Below, in pieces: positions 53,727 through 57,500 of a stretch of 57,500 nt of DNA. The notes beneath the pieces were generated by a model. That model worked only from the letters and a program-made list of their open reading frames with translations, was not told where the DNA came from and did not search any database. This DNA is from Dyadobacter chenhuakuii (GTDB lineage Bacteria; Bacteroidota; Bacteroidia; Cytophagales; Spirosomataceae): NCBI RefSeq assembly GCF_023821985.2, contig NZ_CP098805.1:4460001-4517500 (forward strand), in the 5' to 3' direction. The position numbers were made by a program, and so were the translations under genes. Every line of letters begins with the position of its first letter. Positions within the stretch are counted from its first letter, which is position 1.

Positions 53727-55229
53727 CTACTGGTGTTGCTCACGCAGCAGATCATTCACCGTTTTTACCGGATTAAATGTAATTAAGGGCACTTCCACGA
53801 ACAATGTGTTCCAATCTGCCATGGCGCCGTTCCATAATCCTGGCAATTCCTGCGCTTTCAGCTCCTTACCATCTTTCGATTTTCCGGTAATAAAGCCCGT
53901 TAAGGGATCACGGAATTTTTTCAGATCATACAATTCACCTTTGCTATTCTTCACCGCGCATACCAGATCCACTGGATTAAAGTGCGTTGAGTTCTTGAAA
54001 ATGCTATTCTGCGATTCATCATCCACATCCACCTGCGCTGATTCTACAATCTGCAAAGACGATGAACCATCTGCATTCTCAGCCCAAAACGGACCGCCGC
54101 CCGGTTCTCCCTGATTTTTCACCATTCCGCAAGCGCGCAAAGGCCTATCCAATTTTTTCTGAAAATAGATGGCTTTCTGATCATCCGACCATGAATCGAA
54201 GTCAGCAGGAGGCACAACGCAAAGTTCTGTCTTAAAAAAAGCGTCCAATTCGCTTAGTAATGCTGGGTTAGCCTGGTCTTTCAGTTTTCCCAGATAAGAG
54301 AAAATCCTTTTTTGGTAGCTTAATACAATGCCGGCCAGCGCTTTCTTATAAGTAATGGTGTCCTGCTTAATTCTGTCAGGAACCACATTATCAATGTTTT
54401 TGATAAAAATAATATCCGCATCCAGCTGTCCGAGATTATCCAGCAACGCGCCGTGACCCGCCGGTCTGAACAACAGGCTTTCGTCTTTTTCGCGGAAAGG
54501 GGTGTTATCGAGGTTAACCGCAATGGTGTCGGTTGAGCTTTTCTGTTCGGAGAACGAAACAATGTAACGCACGCCAAACTCACTCTGGTAACTTGGCAGC
54601 ACTTCTACCACCAGTTTTTCAAATTTGTCACGGTGCTCAGGCGACACAGTAAAATGGATCTGGACATTGCTGCCGGCATTGGCATATTTCGCGCCTTCTA
54701 CCAAATGTTCCTCTAATGGCGTTCTGGAACGTTCTGCATAATTATGGAATTTCAGCAAACCTTTTGGCAGCTCACCATAACCTAATCCCTTGTTAGTCAG
54801 GAAGTAAGATGCAATGGTTTTTTCATCCGCCGTCTCAATGTCGTTTCCGTCGGCAGCCAGGGAGGTTTTCAGATCCTCATAGAATGCAAAGTCTTTTAGT
54901 TTGCCAAAAAACTCTTCAACAGATTTGTCTTTTTTATCATCCTGCAAAAACCCGAAAAGGGATTTGAACATTCTCGTAGCAGCACCGGAGGCCGGAACAA
55001 ACTTCAAGAGTGCAATTTCGCCCTCAGAAGCACTTTTATCAAATTCACTGATTACGGTTGCAATTTGGTCGTCGGTGAGGCGAATGATGCCATCGCCGAC
55101 GGTGGCAGCTTTTGAAAGTTGGAGGAAGGGGAATCCGTTTACAAAATAATTGACTTGTTCTTCTACTGTGGCAATATCGCTTCCGCGTTCTTGTATTTGT
55201 ATAATGTCTTTTTCAATAAACATATTCAT
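53727..55229 (-). CDS. DUF4301-family protein
   Basis: A 500-residue soluble protein without signal peptide. The opening (EKDIIQIQERGSDIATVEEQVNYFVNGFPFLQL), ALLKFVPASGAATRMFKSLF and RPAGHGALLDNLGQLDADIIFIKNIDNV match the Bacteroidota DUF4301 family as I remember it. PASGAATRMFK resembles a phosphate-binding or nucleotidyltransferase-like loop, and FRPAGHGALLDNL looks like a sugar-nucleotide-binding turn, so a nucleotidyltransferase-like fold is a reasonable guess. An alternative start at Met3 (MFIEKD) is possible. It follows the helicase gene on the same strand. Confidence 0.82.
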   Translation of the reverse strand: MNMFIEKDIIQIQERGSDIATVEEQVNYFVNGFPFLQLSKAATVGDGIIRLTDDQIATVISEFDKSASEGEIALLKFVPASGAATRMFKSLFGFLQDDKKDKSVEEFFGKLKDFAFYEDLKTSLAADGNDIETADEKTIASYFLTNKGLGYGELPKGLLKFHNYAERSRTPLEEHLVEGAKYANAGSNVQIHFTVSPEHRDKFEKLVVEVLPSYQSEFGVRYIVSFSEQKSSTDTIAVNLDNTPFREKDESLLFRPAGHGALLDNLGQLDADIIFIKNIDNVVPDRIKQDTITYKKALAGIVLSYQKRIFSYLGKLKDQANPALLSELDAFFKTELCVVPPADFDSWSDDQKAIYFQKKLDRPLRACGMVKNQGEPGGGPFWAENADGSSSLQIVESAQVDVDDESQNSIFKNSTHFNPVDLVCAVKNSKGELYDLKKFRDPLTGFITGKSKDGKELKAQELPGLWNGAMADWNTLFVEVPLITFNPVKTVNDLLREQHQ

Positions 55230-55335
55230 GTTGTTTAATGGTGAAGTTTTAGGGTGTTTAAGTTTAAAGAAGTGTAGCAGGGACCGTTAAAACATTAAAG
55301 CTGCCGACAAACGTACTATAATCATGCTAAGCGAA

Positions 55336-57500
55336 TTATTTCAGAATACGGAGCTTGGCGAAGCTCAGCAGCAAAGTTTTCTCTCCGACAAGTTTAAAAT
55401 TAACGGTTGCCTTGCGGTCGGTGCCATTCACGTCCATCCTCGTTACTTCTCCGAAACCAAACTTCAAATGTTCCACTTTGTCTCCTTCTTTGAGATCAAA
55501 TGTGTCGGTGGGCACGAAATCTTCGGACGGCGTATGTGAAACTGTCGTACTGGATGGAGTCGGAGCAGACTTCCTTTGGGTTAAATTCCTTGCAAATGAC
55601 GTTACAGGACTCACGCTATCCCGCGTAGGCGCTCCGTGAAGCATGTTGGAAACATTCAGGAAATGCGGATCGACTTCCAGTAAGAAACGGCTTGGTTCGC
55701 ACATTTTCAATCTTCCCCATTGGTAACGACTTTCGGCGTAAGAGAAGGAAAGCTTTTTTTCGGCGCGGGTGATGGCCACATAAAACAACCTTCGTTCTTC
55801 TTCCAGGTCCTGACGGCTTTCCAGCATCATCTGGCTTGGGAAAAGGTCTTCTTCCAAGCCCACAATAAATACATTCCGGAATTCCAGGCCTTTCGCAGAG
55901 TGAATGGTCATCATCGTAACCCGGTCGTTATCATTATTATCATCCGGTTCGTCGGCATTCGTCAATAAGGAAACGGATTGAAGGAATGCACTTAATGTTT
56001 TGTCTTCTGTTTCTTCATTATCTACAAATTCCTTGATCCCGTTCAACAACTCCTGAACGTTTTCATAGCGCGAAAGCCCTTCTACCGTTTTGTCTTCATA
56101 TAATTCCCGCAAGATCCCCGAAACCTTGGCAATGTGCGCCGACACCTCGTAAGCATCTTTGCCTTCTTCGACCATAATTTTAAAGCTTTTGATCAAAGTC
56201 GCAAACTGCTCGATCGGGGTAATGGTCCTTCCACTGGCATATTTGCCGATGTTAGCAACTACTTCCCAGATCGGAATACCGTTTTCGGAGGCTGCAACCG
56301 CGATTTTTGCCACTGTGCCATCGCCTATGCCTCTTTTAGGAAGGTTAATGATGCGTTTAAATGCTTCTTCATCGCGCTGGTTCACAGTGAAACGCAGGTA
56401 AGCAAGCAAGTCCTTGATCTCTTTTCTTTGATAAAAAGATTGTCCGCCAATAATCCGGTATTTAATTCCAAGCTTACGGAGCGCTTCTTCAAAGGACCTG
56501 GACTGCGCATTGGTTCTATATAGGATAGCAAAATTCTCATTTCGCAGCGCTTTCGACATTTTCTCTTCAAAGATCGCCGTAGCCACCAGGCGTCCTTCCT
56601 CATTGTCAGATCCAGCTTTGATGACATCTATTAATGAACCTTCCTCATTATCCGTAAATGTCCTTTTTTCCAGCTGCGCCTTGTTGCGGGCAATAACAGA
56701 GTTGGCAGCATTCACGATCGTGCTCGTTGAGCGGTAATTCTGTTCCAGCTTGATGACCCTTACATCCGGGAAGTCCTTTTCAAAGTTGAGGATGTTCTCA
56801 ATGTTTGCGCCACGGAACGCGTAAATGCTTTGCGCATCGTCACCTACCACCACGATGTTCCTGTGAACAGCCGAAAGTTTCCGGGTGATCAGATACTGCG
56901 AAACGTTCGTATCCTGAAACTCATCCACCATCACGTGCTGGAATTTGTGCTGATACTTATATAGTACATCCGGAAAATCGCGAAAAAGAACATTGGTATT
57001 AAAAAGCAGATCATCAAAGTCCATCGCATTCGCCTGAAAACAGCGCATGACATATGTTTTATACAACCTGCCGATCTCCTTCATCTTCGCAGCGTCATCG
57101 TCCGCCTGAATAGCCGGATTGGCCAGATAGTCATCCGCAGAAACCAGTCTGTTTTTAGCTCCGGAAATCCGGTTAAAGACAACATTGGCCTTATACACTT
57201 TATCGTCGAGGTTGTATTCCTTTATAATGCTCCGCAAAAGCGACTTGGAATCATCTGTGTCGTAGATCGAAAAGTCGCTTGTATAACCCAGGTAACGCGC
57301 CTCTATCCGGAGTATTTTTGCAAAAACAGAGTGAAATGTGCCCATCCAGATGTTTCTCGCCTCTGTTCCTACTGCACCTTCGATCCGGTGACGCATTTCT
57401 CCCGAAGCCTTATTGGTAAAGGTCAGGGAAAGAATACGGAATGGATCAACGCCGTTTTCGATCAGATGCGCAATACGATAAGTAAGGACCCTCGTTTTCC
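55336..57500 (-). CDS. UvrD/PcrA-type DNA helicase (5' end outside window)
   Basis: A superfamily 1A helicase acting in repair and replication restart. The reading frame continues past the ATG at 57396 to the window edge: codons before it read KTRVLTYRIAHLI and LSLTFTNKASGEM, so the P-loop lysine is just inside and about 30 N-terminal residues are missing. Motifs: VMVDEFQDTNVSQY (II), VVGDDAQSIYAFRGA (III), QNYRST (IV), TMMTIHSAKGLEFRNVFIVGLEEDLFP (V), EERRLFYVAITRAEK (VI). The C-terminal segment KVEHLKFGFGEVTRMD is typical of PcrA. About 720 residues are present. A short gap separates it from the DUF4301 gene. Confidence 0.96.
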   Translation of the reverse strand, partial: KTRVLTYRIAHLIENGVDPFRILSLTFTNKASGEMRHRIEGAVGTEARNIWMGTFHSVFAKILRIEARYLGYTSDFSIYDTDDSKSLLRSIIKEYNLDDKVYKANVVFNRISGAKNRLVSADDYLANPAIQADDDAAKMKEIGRLYKTYVMRCFQANAMDFDDLLFNTNVLFRDFPDVLYKYQHKFQHVMVDEFQDTNVSQYLITRKLSAVHRNIVVVGDDAQSIYAFRGANIENILNFEKDFPDVRVIKLEQNYRSTSTIVNAANSVIARNKAQLEKRTFTDNEEGSLIDVIKAGSDNEEGRLVATAIFEEKMSKALRNENFAILYRTNAQSRSFEEALRKLGIKYRIIGGQSFYQRKEIKDLLAYLRFTVNQRDEEAFKRIINLPKRGIGDGTVAKIAVAASENGIPIWEVVANIGKYASGRTITPIEQFATLIKSFKIMVEEGKDAYEVSAHIAKVSGILRELYEDKTVEGLSRYENVQELLNGIKEFVDNEETEDKTLSAFLQSVSLLTNADEPDDNNDNDRVTMMTIHSAKGLEFRNVFIVGLEEDLFPSQMMLESRQDLEEERRLFYVAITRAEKKLSFSYAESRYQWGRLKMCEPSRFLLEVDPHFLNVSNMLHGAPTRDSVSPVTSFARNLTQRKSAPTPSSTTVSHTPSEDFVPTDTFDLKEGDKVEHLKFGFGEVTRMDVNGTDRKATVNFKLVGEKTLLLSFAKLRILK

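Overview
The window looks like a chromosomal segment of a Bacteroidota bacterium of the order Cytophagales. A Dyadobacter-like member of the Spirosomataceae is my best guess, from remembered protein flavour only and without any search. Supporting signs are Bacteroidota-type promoters (TTG, about 20 bp, TAnnTTTG), starts without Shine-Dalgarno sites, an atpD-atpC pair without the other ATP synthase genes, lineage-typical families (Ig-like lipoprotein, DUF4175, DUF4292, DUF4301, DUF5723-like, MG2 plus TonB-plug) and many signal-peptide proteins ending in AQ. No rRNA, tRNA, IS element, prophage or CRISPR array was seen.

Layout. 1-1.1 kb: 3' part of thrC. 1.2-3.05 kb: exported TPR protein. 3.05-3.49 kb: a gene-free, AT-rich stretch with eleven DnaA-box-like 9-mers, the best candidate for oriC. 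3.5-12 kb: minus-strand genes for an Ig-like lipoprotein, a methyltransferase, mnmG, ybeY and a DUF4175 membrane protein; a near-consensus ParB site (parS) lies between mnmG and ybeY. 12-12.8 kb: outer-membrane barrel. 12.8-20.3 kb: complete trp operon trpE-G-D-C-F-B-(66 aa)-(Dabb)-A, preceded by a leader peptide with three consecutive Trp codons and a strong terminator hairpin (attenuation) and closed by its own terminator. 20.3-29 kb: hemJ, msrA, small outer-membrane barrel, a tandem pair of unknown exported paralogues, an RluA-type pseudouridine synthase, an orphan ABC ATPase, a small unknown protein and a large membrane-TPR protein. 28.95-29.35 kb: DUF433 antitoxin with only a fragment of its DUF5615 toxin.

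29.5-41.4 kb is plus strand: atpD-atpC, an APC permease, an MG2/TonB-plug protein, a TPR - DUF4292 lipoprotein - EnvC envelope cluster, panB, a second RluA-type synthase and a small membrane protein. 41.44-41.93 kb holds three tandem copies of a roughly 147 bp repeat built from short hairpins attached to an ATRTTAC tag. 41.95-47.7 kb is a minus-strand recQ - DUF5723-like - CehA/McbA-type hydrolase cluster, then dacB (+), a polytopic membrane protein (-), a MORN/YwqK-like protein (-), GDP-L-fucose synthase (+), an Lrp/AsnC regulator (+), a DUF4301 protein (-) and the truncated uvrD/pcrA helicase (-).

The most notable structures are non-coding: the DnaA-box cluster with a nearby parS and mnmG (a probable origin/centromere region), the trp attenuator, the tagged hairpin array, and the decayed toxin-antitoxin pair.
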